Assembly: GCA_022703505.1 (NCBI GenBank) | Contig: JAKLDN010000001.1 | Span: 469,389-533,388, forward strand | Direction of reading: 5' to 3' | Source: Spirochaetota bacterium | Lineage (GTDB): Bacteria > Spirochaetota > Spirochaetia > Treponematales > UBA12059 | Length of the DNA: 64,000 nucleotides | The notes under the pieces: generated by a model | Seen by the model: the letters and a program-made list of their open reading frames with translations, nothing else | Told to the model about the DNA's origin: nothing | Database searches by the model: none | Program-made: the position numbers and the translations under genes | Shown here: positions 24,771 through 36,682 of the stretch, one piece after another | How the letters are laid out: each line of letters opens with the position of its first letter | Position numbering within the stretch: position 1 is the first letter of the stretch

Positions 24771-26445
24771 CTTTCATGGACAATCTGGGCGCCCGATACA
24801 ATCTCCAGTTGACCGCGTAGTGCCGGACCCGCAGACCCATCTGCCGCTCCGTGATGCCCAGGGAACGGGCCGCCGCGGCCATGTTGCCTCCGGTGATCTT
24901 CAGGGCTTCCACGATCAGCTCCTTCTCAAGGCGCGAAAGGGCGGCGTCCAGGGTGGAAGTCGGCTCCGTCCGGGTCGACACGGCGGACTGGAGGCTGGGG
25001 GGCAGGTGATAGGAGTGGATGACCATGTCCGTGGACAGGATGACCGCCCGCTCGATGCAGTTTTCCAGCTCCCGGACATTGCCCGGCCAGTGATAGCTGG
25101 TCAAGAGGTCGATGGCCGGGCTGGAGATGCGCTTGACCGCCTTGCCGTTCCGGGCCGCGTACTTCTCCGTGAAGTGGTCCGCCAGAAGGACGATGTCGCT
25201 CTTCCGCTCCCGGAGGGGCGGAACGCGGATCGGAAAGACGTTGAGCCGGTAATACAGGTCCTCCCGGAAGCGACCCGCGGCCAGCTCCTCCTCCAGGCTG
25301 CGGTTCGTGGCGGCGATCACGCGGACATCCACCTTGACCGCCCCGGAGCCGCCCACCCGCTCGATCTCCCTCTCCTGCAGGACCCGGAGGAGCTTGACCT
25401 GGACCTGGGAGGAGAGCTCCCCGATCTCGTCCAGGAAGACCGTGCCCCCGTGGGCCAGCTCGAAGCGGCCCTTGCGCCGGCCCGCGGCCCCGGTGAAGGC
25501 CCCTTTCTCGTGGCCGAAGAGCTCGCTCTCGATGATCGATTCCGGCAGGGCCGCGCAGTTCACCTTGACGAAGGGGCCGCCCGCCCGCCGGGACTTCCGG
25601 TGGATCTCCGCCGCCACGAGCTCCTTGCCGGTGCCGCTCTCCCCGGTGATCAGGACCGTGGCGTCGCTGGGGGCCACCCGGTCCACCAGGGCCAGGACGG
25701 CCCGCAGGGCGTCGCTGGTGCCGACCAGGGAGCCCGATAAGGCCTCGTCCCCCGCGCAGGCCGCGGCGAGAGGCTCCGTCCCGGTCGGATCCGGTCCGGC
25801 CCGGGAGGACCGCTCCCGGATCCGTTCCCGGAGTTTGGCGGAGTCCGCGATCAGGGCGGCCGCCCTCTCCAGGAGGTCCAGGTCCGCAGCCTCCCGGCCC
25901 CGCCCGGCCGCTTCCGGGTCTCCGGCCCTGCCCGGTCCGGTCCCGGGGGATACGGCGCGGACCTTGCGTTCGGCGCTCAGGGTGCCCGTGACCGCCCCCC
26001 CCTGCCGTATGGGCACGCAATAGTACGCCTTCCCGGCCAGGTCCGCTCGGGAACGAGCCCCGGCGCGGTTCAGGAATCGGGGCTCCTCGGCGAGGTCGGG
26101 CACGACGATCGGGTCCCCGGATTCGAAGACCCGGCCCACGATGCCCTCGCCCAGGCGGTATCTCCCCCGGAGTATGTCCTCGGCACTGTATCCCCGGGCT
26201 TCCTCGATCCGGAGGACGCCCTCCGCCCGGTCCAGGAGGGTCACCATGCCCCGGGCCAGGCCCGCCCGGATTTCCAGGAGCTCCAGCACGGGACCCAGGG
26301 CGTCCCTCAGGTCCACATGGCGGTCCAGGGTCCGGGCCAGGTCGAAGAGGAGACCGAGGGTCTCGAGCTCCCCGGCCCGGGAGTCCGGATTCCCGGTCCC
26401 GCCCGGTTTCCCTGCGGCCGTTTCTACGTATGCATCCCGTCCCAT
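24763..26445 (-). CDS. NifA-like sigma-54-dependent activator (GAF - AAA+ - Fis HTH)
   Basis: A 560-residue enhancer-binding protein. N-terminal GAF sensor domain (about 25-195), AAA+ domain with Walker A GESGTGKE, sigma-54 contact loop GAFTGA, Walker [11 protein letters not shown] and arginine fingers in [22 protein letters not shown], and a C-terminal Fis-type helix-turn-helix ([22 protein letters not shown]). It resembles NifA most, but no nitrogenase genes are seen. Upstream of glnN on the same strand, so glnN is the natural target. A palindrome ends 11 bases before the ATG, suggesting self-regulation; no ribosome site is visible. Confidence 0.92.
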   Translation of the reverse strand: MGRDAYVETAAGKPGGTGNPDSRAGELETLGLLFDLARTLDRHVDLRDALGPVLELLEIRAGLARGMVTLLDRAEGVLRIEEARGYSAEDILRGRYRLGEGIVGRVFESGDPIVVPDLAEEPRFLNRAGARSRADLAGKAYYCVPIRQGGAVTGTLSAERKVRAVSPGTGPGRAGDPEAAGRGREAADLDLLERAAALIADSAKLRERIRERSSRAGPDPTGTEPLAAACAGDEALSGSLVGTSDALRAVLALVDRVAPSDATVLITGESGTGKELVAAEIHRKSRRAGGPFVKVNCAALPESIIESELFGHEKGAFTGAAGRRKGRFELAHGGTVFLDEIGELSSQVQVKLLRVLQEREIERVGGSGAVKVDVRVIAATNRSLEEELAAGRFREDLYYRLNVFPIRVPPLRERKSDIVLLADHFTEKYAARNGKAVKRISSPAIDLLTSYHWPGNVRELENCIERAVILSTDMVIHSYHLPPSLQSAVSTRTEPTSTLDAALSRLEKELIVEALKITGGNMAAAARSLGITERQMGLRVRHYAVNWRLYRAPRLSMKAT

Positions 26446-26456
26446 GCATCAATAGT

Positions 26457-26468
26457 TACATAAATGTA
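26457..26468. promoter_or_regulatory. Palindrome TACATAAATGTA upstream of activator gene
   Basis: Perfect 12-base palindrome in the 39-base gap between ilvB and the activator gene, matching the sites at 24727-24770. A partial third half-site (AATGTAAG) follows. Confidence 0.55.
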
Positions 26469-26484
26469 TGAAAATGTAAGCCCC

Positions 26485-28176
26485 CTAATTGACCACCTCC
26501 ATGATCTGCTCCTCTATGGGCTTCCCGGGCAGGACCATGGGCAGGACGCACTCGTCGATCCCGATCCGAAGGTCGATCAGGGCCGGGGAACGTTCGGACA
26601 GGGCTTCCGCGAGGGCCGCCCGGAAGGACGGGAGGTCCTCCGCCCGCCAGGCCCGGATGCCGAAGGCGTCCGCGAGCTTCACGAAATCCGGCGGCCGGTC
26701 CAGGTCCGTCTGGGCGTAGCGCCGCTGGCAGAGCATGGTCTGCCACTGCCGGACCATCCCCAGGGTGCGGTTGTTCATCACCACCACCAGGACAGGCAGG
26801 CCGTAGCGCACCATGGTGGCGAGCTCCGTGAAATTCATGCGGAAGGAGCCGTCCCCGGCGATGTGGACCACCTGCCGGTCCGGCCGGGCCAGCTGGGCCC
26901 CGATGGCGGCGCCGGTGCCGTACCCCATGGTCCCGAGGCCCCCGGAGGACAGGAAGGTCCGGGGAACGGAGAACCCGAAGTACTGGGCCGTCCAGATCTG
27001 GTGCTGGCCGACCTCGGTGGTCACGATCGTGTCCCGGGGAACCGCCGCCCGGATCGCCTCCAGGGCGGCCCGGGGGGCCGTTCCGTCGGGGGACCGGCCC
27101 GCCGGGGGCTCCTCCCGCCACCCGTCCACCCGGTCCCTCCACCCGGGGCGGGAGCCGCGCTCCAGCCGCGGCAGGAGCCGGGACAGGAGCTCCCCGGCGT
27201 CCCCCACCAGGGAGTGGAAACAGGGCACGTTCTTGCCGATCTCCGCGGGATCGATGTCCAGGTGGAGGATCTGGGTGTCCCGGATGAAGCTCGAGGTGTC
27301 GCTGACCACCCGGTCGGAAAAGCGGGTCCCCACGGCGATGAGGAGGTCCGAGTTGCGGACTGCCGCGTTGGAGGCCCGGGTGCCGTGCATGCCCACCATG
27401 CCCGTGCATAGGGGATGATCGGCGGGGAAGGCGCCCTGCCCCATGAGGGTCAGGGCCACGGGGGCGTCGATCCGTTCCGCCAGCTCCCGGAGGGCCTCGG
27501 ACGCACCGGAGGCGATGACCCCGCCCCCGGCCACGATGAAGGGCCGCCGGGACGAGGCGATCAGGGCGGCCGCCTCGTCGACCTCCCCGTCGGTCGCCGA
27601 CCGGGTTCCCCGGGGCGGGGCGGGCACGAAGCTCTTATCCGCCGACAGGGGCAGGGGCTCCCAGTTCGCGGAGGCGGAGCAGAGGTTCTTGGGGATGTCC
27701 ACCAGGACCGGCCCGGGACGGCCGAACCGGGCGATGTCGAAGGCCCGACGCAGGGTGGAGGCCAGGGCGGCGACGTCCTTCACGATGAAGTTGTGCTTGG
27801 TGACGGACATGGTGATCCCCGTGATGTCCACCTCCTGGAAGGAGTCCTTGCCCAGGAGGTTCGTGGGAACGTTCCCGGTAATCGCCACCAGGGGAACCGA
27901 ATCCATGTAGGCCGTGGCCAGACCCGTCACCAGGTTCGTGGCGCCGGGCCCGCTGGTGGCGATCACGACCCCCGTCTTGCCGGAGGCCCGGGCGTAGCCG
28001 TCCGCCGCGTGGGCGGCCCCCTGCTCGTGGGAGGTCAGGATGTGGCGGATCCGGTCCGCGTTCCGGTAGAGCTCGTCGTAGATCCCGATGACCGAACCCC
28101 CGGGAAACCCGAAGACCGTGTCCACCCCCTGTTCCGCCAAACACTCGATCACGATTCGCGCGCCGCTCATCATCAT
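26485..28176 (-). CDS. ilvB: Acetolactate synthase, large (catalytic) subunit
   Basis: A 563-residue thiamine diphosphate enzyme condensing pyruvate to acetolactate (or with 2-oxobutyrate). Activating Glu in TSHEQGAAHAADGYARASGK, FAD/central region DIPKNLCSA, thiamine motif GDGSFRMNFTELATMVRYGLPVLVVVMNN and VLPMVLPGKPIEEQI at the end are as in IlvB/IlvI. The start is the first of three tandem ATGs, with GGAGGAAGG upstream, overlapping the leuB stop. Last gene of the ilv-leu operon, unusually far from ilvN, the first structural gene. Confidence 0.95.
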   Translation of the reverse strand: MMMSGARIVIECLAEQGVDTVFGFPGGSVIGIYDELYRNADRIRHILTSHEQGAAHAADGYARASGKTGVVIATSGPGATNLVTGLATAYMDSVPLVAITGNVPTNLLGKDSFQEVDITGITMSVTKHNFIVKDVAALASTLRRAFDIARFGRPGPVLVDIPKNLCSASANWEPLPLSADKSFVPAPPRGTRSATDGEVDEAAALIASSRRPFIVAGGGVIASGASEALRELAERIDAPVALTLMGQGAFPADHPLCTGMVGMHGTRASNAAVRNSDLLIAVGTRFSDRVVSDTSSFIRDTQILHLDIDPAEIGKNVPCFHSLVGDAGELLSRLLPRLERGSRPGWRDRVDGWREEPPAGRSPDGTAPRAALEAIRAAVPRDTIVTTEVGQHQIWTAQYFGFSVPRTFLSSGGLGTMGYGTGAAIGAQLARPDRQVVHIAGDGSFRMNFTELATMVRYGLPVLVVVMNNRTLGMVRQWQTMLCQRRYAQTDLDRPPDFVKLADAFGIRAWRAEDLPSFRAALAEALSERSPALIDLRIGIDECVLPMVLPGKPIEEQIMEVVN

Positions 28177-29258
28177 GGTTCCTTCCTCCCCAGGACCCGG
28201 ACGACCCGGTCTCCCATGGCCTCCGTGCCCACGACCTTCTCCGAGGGATCCCCGGAGGCTATGTCCGCGCAGCGGTATCCCTCCGCCAGGACCCGGGACA
28301 CCGCGGACTCCACGGCCCTGGCGCAGGGCTCCAGGGCCAGGGAATGCCGGAGGAGCAGGGCCGCCGAGAGGATCGCCGCCAGGGGGTTGGCCGTTCCGCT
28401 GCCCGCGATGTCCGGCGCCGAGCCGTGGATGGGCTCGTACAGCCCCGGACCGGAGTCGCCGAGGCTGGCGCTGGCCAGCATCCCGATGGAGCCCGTGATC
28501 ATGGAGGCCTCGTCCGACAGGATGTCCCCGAACATGTTGCTGGTGGCGATAACGTCGAACTGGCTGGGATTCCGGACCAGCTGCATGGCGCAGTTGTCCA
28601 CGTACATGTACGAGACCTCCACGTCCGGCCAAGCGGGGGACAGAGCTCGGGAGGTCTCCCGCCAGAGGCGGCTGGACTCCAGGACGTTGGCCTTGTCCAC
28701 CACGCAGAGCCTTCCGGACCGGCTCCGGGCGGCCCGGAAGGCCATGGTCAGGAGGCGGGTGATTTCCTTGCGGGAATACCTCTCCGTATCCCAGGCCACC
28801 TCCCCGTCGGGACTGCGGCCCCGGTCCCCGAAGTACATGCCCCCGGTGAGCTCCCGCACGATCAGGAGGTCGAAGCCCTTCCCCGCGATCTCGTCCTTCA
28901 AGGGACAGGCGGAGCGGAGTTCCGGGAAAAGCCGGGCGGGCCTGAGGTTGGCGTACACCCCCAGGCCAGCCCGGAGCCCCAGGAGCCCGGCCTCGGGTCT
29001 GCGGGCTCCGGAAAGGTCGTCCCAGCGGGGCCCCCCGACCGCGCCCAGGAGCACCGCGTCCGCGGCCTTGCAGGCCGCCAGGGTCTCCGCGGGCAGGGGA
29101 ACTCCCTTCTCGTCGATGGCCGCGCCCCCCAGGAGGACGGTCTCGAAGCGGAAGGAGACGCCGAACTGGGCCCCGACAGCCTCCAGGACCCGGACCGCCT
29201 GGGCGGTCACCTCGAGGCCGATCCCGTCCCCGGGCACCAGGGTTATGGCGTTCTTCAT
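28173..29258 (-). CDS. leuB: 3-isopropylmalate dehydrogenase
   Basis: A 361-residue NAD-dependent enzyme of leucine synthesis. Motifs: [10 protein letters not shown] at the start, substrate loop [18 protein letters not shown], Tyr/Lys region [13 protein letters not shown] and [15 protein letters not shown], metal Asp in [15 protein letters not shown], and [12 protein letters not shown]. Overlaps leuD and ilvB by 4 bases each side. May also act in the citramalate route to isoleucine. Confidence 0.96.
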   Translation of the reverse strand: MKNAITLVPGDGIGLEVTAQAVRVLEAVGAQFGVSFRFETVLLGGAAIDEKGVPLPAETLAACKAADAVLLGAVGGPRWDDLSGARRPEAGLLGLRAGLGVYANLRPARLFPELRSACPLKDEIAGKGFDLLIVRELTGGMYFGDRGRSPDGEVAWDTERYSRKEITRLLTMAFRAARSRSGRLCVVDKANVLESSRLWRETSRALSPAWPDVEVSYMYVDNCAMQLVRNPSQFDVIATSNMFGDILSDEASMITGSIGMLASASLGDSGPGLYEPIHGSAPDIAGSGTANPLAAILSAALLLRHSLALEPCARAVESAVSRVLAEGYRCADIASGDPSEKVVGTEAMGDRVVRVLGRKEP

Positions 29259-29782
29259 GACCCGCCTCCCTCGGCGCCGGAATCCCCGGCCTCGGTCAGA
29301 CGGGCGCGCACGTACTCCGTGAGGCCCCCGGCTTCCATGATGCGCCGCATGAAGGGCGGGAAGGGGGCGGACCGCCAGGAGGAGTTCTTCGTCCCGTCCG
29401 AGATGGTTCCCGATCCGAAATCCAGGGACAGCCGGTCCCCGGCCTCGATCCCGGCGGCGGCCTCGGGGGATTCCAGGATGGGAAGCCCGATGTTCACCGC
29501 GTTGCGGTAGAAGATCCGGGCGAAGGAAGCCGCGATCACGCAGGAGACTCCTGCGGCCTTGATAGCCACCGGGGCATGCTCCCGGCTGGAGCCGCAACCG
29601 AAGTTCCGGCCCCCCACGAGGACGTCCCCGGGCCGCACCGCCCCCGCGAAGGAGGGGTCCAGGTCCTCCATGCAGTGGGCGGCCAACTCTGCGGGATCGC
29701 TGGTATTGAGGTATCGGGCGGGGATGATGGCGTCGGTGTCCACGTTGTCCCCGTACTTGAAGGCACGTCCCGCGGCGGTCAT
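29255..29782 (-). CDS. leuD: 3-isopropylmalate dehydratase, small subunit
   Basis: A 175-residue subunit: [65 protein letters not shown] are diagnostic. Works with LeuC to isomerise 2- to 3-isopropylmalate (and probably citramalate to methylmalate). ATGA overlaps with leuC and leuB. Confidence 0.96.
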   Translation of the reverse strand: MTAAGRAFKYGDNVDTDAIIPARYLNTSDPAELAAHCMEDLDPSFAGAVRPGDVLVGGRNFGCGSSREHAPVAIKAAGVSCVIAASFARIFYRNAVNIGLPILESPEAAAGIEAGDRLSLDFGSGTISDGTKNSSWRSAPFPPFMRRIMEAGGLTEYVRARLTEAGDSGAEGGGS

Positions 29783-31152
29783 CGTGCGCCTCCCGCCGGG
29801 ACGGCATCCCGGGACCTGCCGCGGCTCGCGGCCCGGCCGCCGCCCCACCCGGGCTCCGGCGTCGAGAGGAGCCGCTCCCGGTCCGGGGCTTCCAGGACCT
29901 CCGAGGGGTCGCGGATCCGGCCCGTCACCGCGGCGGCCGCGGCCACGGCGGGACCCGCCAGGTAGATCTCCGACTCGGGATGGCCCATGCGGCCCACGAA
30001 GTTGCGGTTCGTCGTGGCCACGGCCCGCTCCCCCGCGGCCAGGATGCCCATGTGGCCCCCCAGGCAGGGCCCGCAGGTCGGGGTGGACAGTACGGCCCCG
30101 GCCTCCACGAAGTCCTCCGCCAGGCCTTCCCGGATCGCCTGGAGGTAGATCCTCTGGGTGGCCGGGATGACGATGCACCGGACGGTCCGGGCCACCCTCC
30201 GGCCCCGGAGGATGGCCGCCGCGATCCTGAGGTCCTCGATCCGGCCGTTCGTGCAGGATCCGATCACCACCTGGTCCACCGGGACGTCCCCCGCCTCCGA
30301 CGCCGGCCGGACGTTGGACGGCAGATGGGGGAAGGCGACCACCGGGACGAGCCGGGACAGGTCGATCCGGACCTCCCGGGCGTAGACGGCGTCCGGATCC
30401 GCCCGGTACTCCCGGTACGGCCGCTCCGAAACGGAGGCCGCCCAGGCGCGGGTGGCCTCGTCCACCGGGAAGATCCCGTTCTTGGCCCCCGCCTCGATGG
30501 CCATGTTGGACACCGTCAGGCGCTCTTCCATCGTGAGGGCAGCCACCCCGGCCCCCTGGAATTCCAGCGATTGATAGAGGGCGCCGTCCACCCCGATCAT
30601 CCCGATCAGGGTCAGGATGAGGTCCTTGCCCCCGGCCCACCCCGAAGGCTTCCCGGTCAGGACGACCCGTATCGCCTCGGGGACCTTGAACCAGAGCCGC
30701 CCCAGAGCCATGCCCGCGGCCATGTCCGTGGACCCCACCCCCGTGGAGAAGGCGCCTGCGGCCCCGTAGGTGCAGGTATGGGAGTCCGCCCCGATCACCA
30801 GGTCTCCCGGGAGCACGAGCCCCCGTTCGGGCAGGAGGGCGTGCTCGATCCCCATCTCGCCCACCTCGAAGTAGTGGGTGACCTCCTGTTCCCGGGCGAA
30901 ATCCCGCATGCACTTGCACTGCTCGGCGGCCTTGATGTCCTTGTTCGGCGCGAAGTGGTCCGGCACCAGGACCACCCGATCCCGGTCGAAGACCGTACGG
31001 GCGCCCATCTTCCGGAACTCCCGGATCGCCGGGGGCGCTGTGATGTCGTTCCCCAGGACCAGGTCGAGCCCCGCCTCGAGAAGCTGCCCCGGCTCCACGG
31101 ACTCAAGCCCCGCATGCGCGGCCAAGATCTTCTGCGTCATCGTCATCGGCAT
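29779..31152 (-). CDS. leuC: 3-isopropylmalate dehydratase, large subunit
   Basis: A 457-residue aconitase-type [4Fe-4S] subunit. Cluster Cys residues in [14 protein letters not shown] and [36 protein letters not shown] is the substrate region. The C-terminal 30 residues (after [12 protein letters not shown]) are a low-complexity extension beyond the family core. The ATG at 31152 has GGAG upstream and lies inside the end of cimA: the genes share 50 bases in different frames. Confidence 0.95.
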   Translation of the reverse strand: MPMTMTQKILAAHAGLESVEPGQLLEAGLDLVLGNDITAPPAIREFRKMGARTVFDRDRVVLVPDHFAPNKDIKAAEQCKCMRDFAREQEVTHYFEVGEMGIEHALLPERGLVLPGDLVIGADSHTCTYGAAGAFSTGVGSTDMAAGMALGRLWFKVPEAIRVVLTGKPSGWAGGKDLILTLIGMIGVDGALYQSLEFQGAGVAALTMEERLTVSNMAIEAGAKNGIFPVDEATRAWAASVSERPYREYRADPDAVYAREVRIDLSRLVPVVAFPHLPSNVRPASEAGDVPVDQVVIGSCTNGRIEDLRIAAAILRGRRVARTVRCIVIPATQRIYLQAIREGLAEDFVEAGAVLSTPTCGPCLGGHMGILAAGERAVATTNRNFVGRMGHPESEIYLAGPAVAAAAAVTGRIRDPSEVLEAPDRERLLSTPEPGWGGGRAASRGRSRDAVPAGGAR

Positions 31153-32755
31153 GTTCGTCTCCAGTCTCCCGTCGGGTCTCGGATTGCGTGTCCTTGCTAA
31201 GCTTGTACTCGTAGGAATCCACCAGGGCGATCCAGCTGGCCTCCAGGATGTCCGCGGACACCCCGACGGTGGTCCAGACGTCCCGGGAATCGGAGCTGTC
31301 GATCAGCACCCGCACCACCGAGGCCGTCGCGCCCGTGCCGGGCAGGACCCGGACCTTGTAGTCCGCGAGGCGCATCCCGGCCAGGGAGGGATAGAACCCG
31401 ACCAGGGCCTTCCGCAGGGCGAGGTCCAGGGCGTGGACAGGTCCGCACCCCTCGGCGGCGGAGATCTCCCGCCGTCCCTCCACCTCCAGCTGTACCATGG
31501 CGTGGGCGCATGCCGAGGGATCCTCCGCGGGGTGCTCCCCGGTGGTCCGGTAGCGGCGAAGCTTGAAGCTGGGAACATAGGATCCGGCGGCCTTGCGCAG
31601 GAGGATTTCCAGGCTGGCCTCGGCCCCCTCGTACTGATACCCCAACCCCTCCATCTTCTTGAGCGCTTCCGCGGCCCGGACCACCTCGGGCGAATCCTTG
31701 GCGGCGTCCGGCAGGATCCTCCGGAACCGGTCCATCAACACGGACCGGCCTCCCACCTCGGAAGCCAGGAACCGTCGCTCGTTGCCCACGGCCCCCGGGG
31801 GAACGTGCTCGAAGGAGGCCGGATCCTTCCGGACCGCGTCCACGTGCATCCCCGCCTTGTGGGCGAAGGCCCGGCGGCCGACGTAGGGCATGCCCTCGTC
31901 CGGGGTGAGGTTGGCGATCTCCGTCACCCGACGCACCGCCCCGGCCAAGCCGGCCAGGGCGCCCGGGCCCAGGCAGTCCCGTCCCATCTTGAGCTGGAGG
32001 TCCGCCGCCACGGTGGAGAGGTTGGCGTTCCCGCAGCGCTCCCCGAAGCCCGCCAGGGTGCCCTGGACGTGCACGGCGCCTGCCTCGACGGCGGTCAGGG
32101 AGTTGGCCACTCCGAGGCCCGAATCGTTGTGGGCGTGGATTCCCAGGGGCGCGCCGACGACGGCAGCCCGCCGGGTGAACTCCGCCACCCGGGACGGAAG
32201 GCTTCCCCCGTTGGTGTCGCAGAGCACCATGCATTCCGCCCCGGCGTCCCGGGCGGACCGGAGGCAGGCCAGGGCATAGTCCGGGTCCGCCGCGAAGCCG
32301 TCGAAGAAGTGCTCCGCGTCGAAGATCACCCGACGCCCGGCGGAGCGCAGGAAGGCCACGCTGTCGCCGATCATCGCCAGGTTCTCCTCGAGCGAGACCC
32401 CCAGGACGGCGCGGACGTGGAAAGTCCAGGACTTCCCGAAGAGGACGACGATCCCGGTGTCCGCGGCCAGGAGGCTCGCCAACTGGGCGTCCGATTCGGG
32501 ACGGGTGTCCCTGCGCCGGGTGGAGCCGAAGGCGGCCAGGGTCGACCGCGCCAAGCGCAGGCCCCGGGCCTCCCGGAAAAACTCCGCGTCCTTGGGGTTC
32601 GACCCGGGGTTGCCCGCCTCGATGATGTCCACCCCCAAGGCGTCCAGGGCCCGGACTACGGAGATCTTGTCCGTCACCGAGAAGCTCACCCCCTCGCCCT
32701 GGGCCCCGTCCCGGAGGGTGGAATCAAGAAGCGTTACGCGCGGAAGCCTGTCCAT
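31103..32755 (-). CDS. cimA: (R)-citramalate synthase
   Basis: A 550-residue enzyme that joins pyruvate and acetyl-CoA, opening the threonine-independent route to isoleucine. [22 protein letters not shown] and [15 protein letters not shown] mark the CimA branch rather than Leu[41 protein letters not shown] is the catalytic region; a C-terminal allosteric domain starts near 400. Its start lies 32 bases inside leuA and its end 50 bases inside leuC. The last 20 residues, read through the leuC start, are an acidic tail. Confidence 0.92.
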   Translation of the reverse strand: MDRLPRVTLLDSTLRDGAQGEGVSFSVTDKISVVRALDALGVDIIEAGNPGSNPKDAEFFREARGLRLARSTLAAFGSTRRRDTRPESDAQLASLLAADTGIVVLFGKSWTFHVRAVLGVSLEENLAMIGDSVAFLRSAGRRVIFDAEHFFDGFAADPDYALACLRSARDAGAECMVLCDTNGGSLPSRVAEFTRRAAVVGAPLGIHAHNDSGLGVANSLTAVEAGAVHVQGTLAGFGERCGNANLSTVAADLQLKMGRDCLGPGALAGLAGAVRRVTEIANLTPDEGMPYVGRRAFAHKAGMHVDAVRKDPASFEHVPPGAVGNERRFLASEVGGRSVLMDRFRRILPDAAKDSPEVVRAAEALKKMEGLGYQYEGAEASLEILLRKAAGSYVPSFKLRRYRTTGEHPAEDPSACAHAMVQLEVEGRREISAAEGCGPVHALDLALRKALVGFYPSLAGMRLADYKVRVLPGTGATASVVRVLIDSSDSRDVWTTVGVSADILEASWIALVDSYEYKLSKDTQSETRRETGDEHADDDDAEDLGRACGA

Positions 32756-34316
32756 CGGCGTCCTCCTCCGCCCCGGCGGAGGAAGGGCCCGGGCCACCCT
32801 CCGCGTCCAGGTCCTCCGCCATGGCGTTGATGGCGTCGATATAGGCCCGGACGCTGGCCTCGATGACGTCCGTGGACACCCCGTGCCCGTTGTAAGCTCT
32901 GTCCCCCAGGCGCACCCGCACGTGGGCCTCACCCTGGGCGTCCTTGCCGCCGGTGACGGAATCCAGGGAGAAATCCTCCAGCACCGGATCCCGGCCCACG
33001 ATCTTGTCGATGGCCTTGAAGGACGCGTCGATGGGTCCGTCCCCGGTGGCCACCCGCTCCTCCTTCCTGCCGTCCCGGGAAGCCAGGCTGACCGCGCTGG
33101 TGGAGGTTATGGAGTTGCCGGAGTTGATGATGAAACGCTCCAGCTTCCAGGCCGCCTTCCGGTCCGGAGCCCAGCCCCGAGCCAGGGCCTCGATGTCCCG
33201 GTCGCTCACGGTCTTCTTCTTGTCCGCCAGGGCCTTGAAGGCCTTGAAGAGCTCCGCGGTCCGGGCCGGACCGAGATGGAAGCCCAGCTCGGCCAATCGA
33301 TCGTCGAAGGCGTGGCGTCCCGAGTGCTTGCCCAGGACCATCTTGTTCCGGGGCAGACCCACGGACTCGGGGGTCATGATCTCGTAGGTGTCCGCGCGGG
33401 CCAGTACCCCGTGCTGGTGGATCCCCGACTCGTGGGCGAAGGCGTTCTCCCCGACCACGGCCTTGTTCGGCTGGACCCGGCAGCCCGTGACCTGGACGAC
33501 CAGGCGGCTGGCGGCGTAGATCCGGGTGGTGTCGATCCGGCACCGGGCGTCCAGGGAGTCGGCCCGGGTCCGAAGGATCATGGCGATCTCCTCCAGGGAT
33601 GCGTTCCCCGCCCTCTCCCCGATCCCGTTGACCGTGCACTCCACCTGATCCGCCCCGGCCTCCACGGCAGCCAGGGAGTTGGCCACCGCCAGGCCCAGGT
33701 CGTCGTGGCAGTGCACCGAGAAGACGGCCTTGCCCATGTCCGGGACCCCGGCCTTGACCCTCCGCACCAGGTCCCCGAACTGACGGGGCAGGGCGTAGCC
33801 CACCGTGTCCGGCAGGTTGACCGTGGAAGCCCCCGCCTCGATGGCGGCCTGGAAGATCCGGCACAGGAAGTCCGGGTCCGAACGGGAGGCGTCCTCGGCG
33901 GAGAACTCCACGTCCGGGCAGAGCTTCCGGGCATAGCGGACCATGGCGACGGCCTGTTCCACCACCTCGTCGGGCTTCATGCGGAGCTTGTACTCCATGT
34001 GCACCGGCGAGGTAGCGATGAAGGTGTGGATCCGGGGGCGCTCCGCGGGCCTCAGGGCCTCCCAGGCGGCGTCGATATCCCCGGGCACCGCCCGGGCAAG
34101 GCCCGCCACGGCGCAGAGGCGCACCTGGCGCGCGATCTCGCGCACCGAGGCCAGGTCCCCGGGGCTTGCGATCGGAAAGCCCGCCTCGATGACGTCCACG
34201 CCGAGCTTCTCGAGCTGCCGGGCCACCTCGAGTTTTTCGCCCAGGTTCATGCTGCAGCCCGGAGCCTGCTCGCCGTCCCGCAGGGTCGTGTCGAAGATCG
34301 CGATTTCGCGTGCCAT
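32724..34316 (-). CDS. leuA: 2-isopropylmalate synthase
   Basis: A 530-residue enzyme, first step of leucine synthesis. DTTLRDGEQAPGCSMN, VHCHDDLGLAVANSLAAVEAGADQVECTVNGIGERAGN and HESGIHQHGVL are present, with the regulatory domain from about 390 (SGNSITSTSAVSL ... AYIDAINAM), which probably senses leucine. The C-terminal 25 residues are an acidic, Ala/Ser-rich extension formed where the frame enters cimA. Confidence 0.96.
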   Translation of the reverse strand: MAREIAIFDTTLRDGEQAPGCSMNLGEKLEVARQLEKLGVDVIEAGFPIASPGDLASVREIARQVRLCAVAGLARAVPGDIDAAWEALRPAERPRIHTFIATSPVHMEYKLRMKPDEVVEQAVAMVRYARKLCPDVEFSAEDASRSDPDFLCRIFQAAIEAGASTVNLPDTVGYALPRQFGDLVRRVKAGVPDMGKAVFSVHCHDDLGLAVANSLAAVEAGADQVECTVNGIGERAGNASLEEIAMILRTRADSLDARCRIDTTRIYAASRLVVQVTGCRVQPNKAVVGENAFAHESGIHQHGVLARADTYEIMTPESVGLPRNKMVLGKHSGRHAFDDRLAELGFHLGPARTAELFKAFKALADKKKTVSDRDIEALARGWAPDRKAAWKLERFIINSGNSITSTSAVSLASRDGRKEERVATGDGPIDASFKAIDKIVGRDPVLEDFSLDSVTGGKDAQGEAHVRVRLGDRAYNGHGVSTDVIEASVRAYIDAINAMAEDLDAEGGPGPSSAGAEEDADGQASARNAS

Positions 34317-34325
34317 GGCTCTCTC

Positions 34326-35907
<1,582 letters not shown>

Positions 35908-36150
35908 GCCTACAGGCTCTCGCAGAGGGACCATACGTCGAGGACCGGCTCCCTGCGGGACTTTCGGGAGACCTCGAATCTCGAAGGTGCGGTCCCGTGC
36001 CTGGGGCAAGCTCCATCACCGTGTTCGCGGGACCGAAGGTGTCCCGCGGGGCAGTTCGTTCGATTCGTTCGGGCATACAATCGCGCGTCCATGACGGCTC
36101 CTCCTAGGGCGCGGCCCGGTCCGGATGGTTCCGGGCGATCCGGGGTGAGT

Positions 36151-36257
36151 GTCACGAAGCTTGTGAAAGGTTTCGGTCCCGCCGAAGGACGGCAAAAAGG
36201 AAGGCCGTCCGGCGCCGCGGACCTTTCACAAGGTTCGTACCACCAGGGACGGCCTAG
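36151..36257 (-). promoter_or_regulatory. Structured leader of ilv-leu operon (possible attenuator)
   Basis: On the minus strand three segments A (GGCCGTCC, 36254-36247), B (GGACGGCC, 36210-36203) and C (GCCGTCC, 36193-36187) allow two exclusive stems, A:B or B:C. An 18-base near-perfect inverted repeat (36154-36171 with 36221-36238, 17 of 18 pairs) encloses B:C. It lies between a hydrophobic leader ORF and ilvN. The T-run is in the B:C loop, not after a stem, so a standard terminator is not evident. Confidence 0.5.
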
Positions 36258-36302
36258 TACGGTCGGGCTCTCTCCGCCCGGCCGTCATCCAGCGAAGGAG
36301 CC

Positions 36303-36467
36303 CTACATGCCCAGGATAAGGAGGAGGACGATAATGGTGAGGATGTAGAGGGAGGATAGGGTGGGATTCTGTGCGGCGAAGGCTGCCCGGACGCGGGCCG
36401 CGGAGGCGAGACGCCCGCGGCGGTCGAGGGCGATTCCCCGGAGGGAGTGCGCCATTTCACCGGCCAT
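36303..36467 (-). CDS. Leader peptide rich in Ile/Leu/Val, or small membrane protein
   Basis: A 54-residue frame upstream of ilvN. It ends with YILTIIVLLLIL-GM-stop, in which 10 of 12 residues are branched-chain, directly before a structured region and the branched-chain operon. This fits an attenuation leader whose stalling senses Ile/Leu/Val. The Arg-rich stretch before it (LDRRGRLASAARVRAAF) would equally suit a single-span membrane protein with positive-inside topology, and 54 residues is long for a leader. An internal ATG at 36455 is possible; the ribosome site is weak. Confidence 0.6.
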   Translation of the reverse strand: MAGEMAHSLRGIALDRRGRLASAARVRAAFAAQNPTLSSLYILTIIVLLLILGM

Positions 36468-36473
36468 GGGCGG

Positions 36474-36503
36474 ACCCTAGCACGCCGAAAAAACGAGTGT
36501 CAA
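36474..36503 (-). promoter_or_regulatory. Candidate promoter of leader and ilv-leu operon
   Basis: TTGACA (36503-36498), 18-base spacer, extended -10 TGC-TAGGGT (36482-36474). The transcript would start almost at the leader ATG. Upstream, palindromes AATTCG-TT-CGAATT (36519-36532) and TGAAATATTTCA (36534-36545) could bind regulators of this operon and of the divergent azlCD. Confidence 0.4.
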
Positions 36504-36682
36504 GCTGCTATGCATAGAATTCGTTCGAATTGTTGAAATATTTCAGTAAAAATGTAGGATTCTATTCGACTTTTGCTCGATTCCCTCTACAATATCCAAG
36601 AAATTAAATCCCGAGAGCCGCCGCGAGTCGGTCCATCCCGGCCCTTGCGGCCGCCCGCCGGACCGGTATAGAGTCCCTTCCC

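Noticed and set aside
24763-26445. Nitrogenase regulation (true NifA)
   Set aside because: The domain order and motifs match NifA-like activators, but no nif genes are in the window and the sites found are not TGT-N10-ACA type, so only a NifA-like call is made.
36254-36460. Minus-strand frame of 68 codons overlapping the leader peptide
   Set aside because: Different frame, Ser/Pro-rich random product; the branched-chain-rich frame at 36303-36467 is the better reading.
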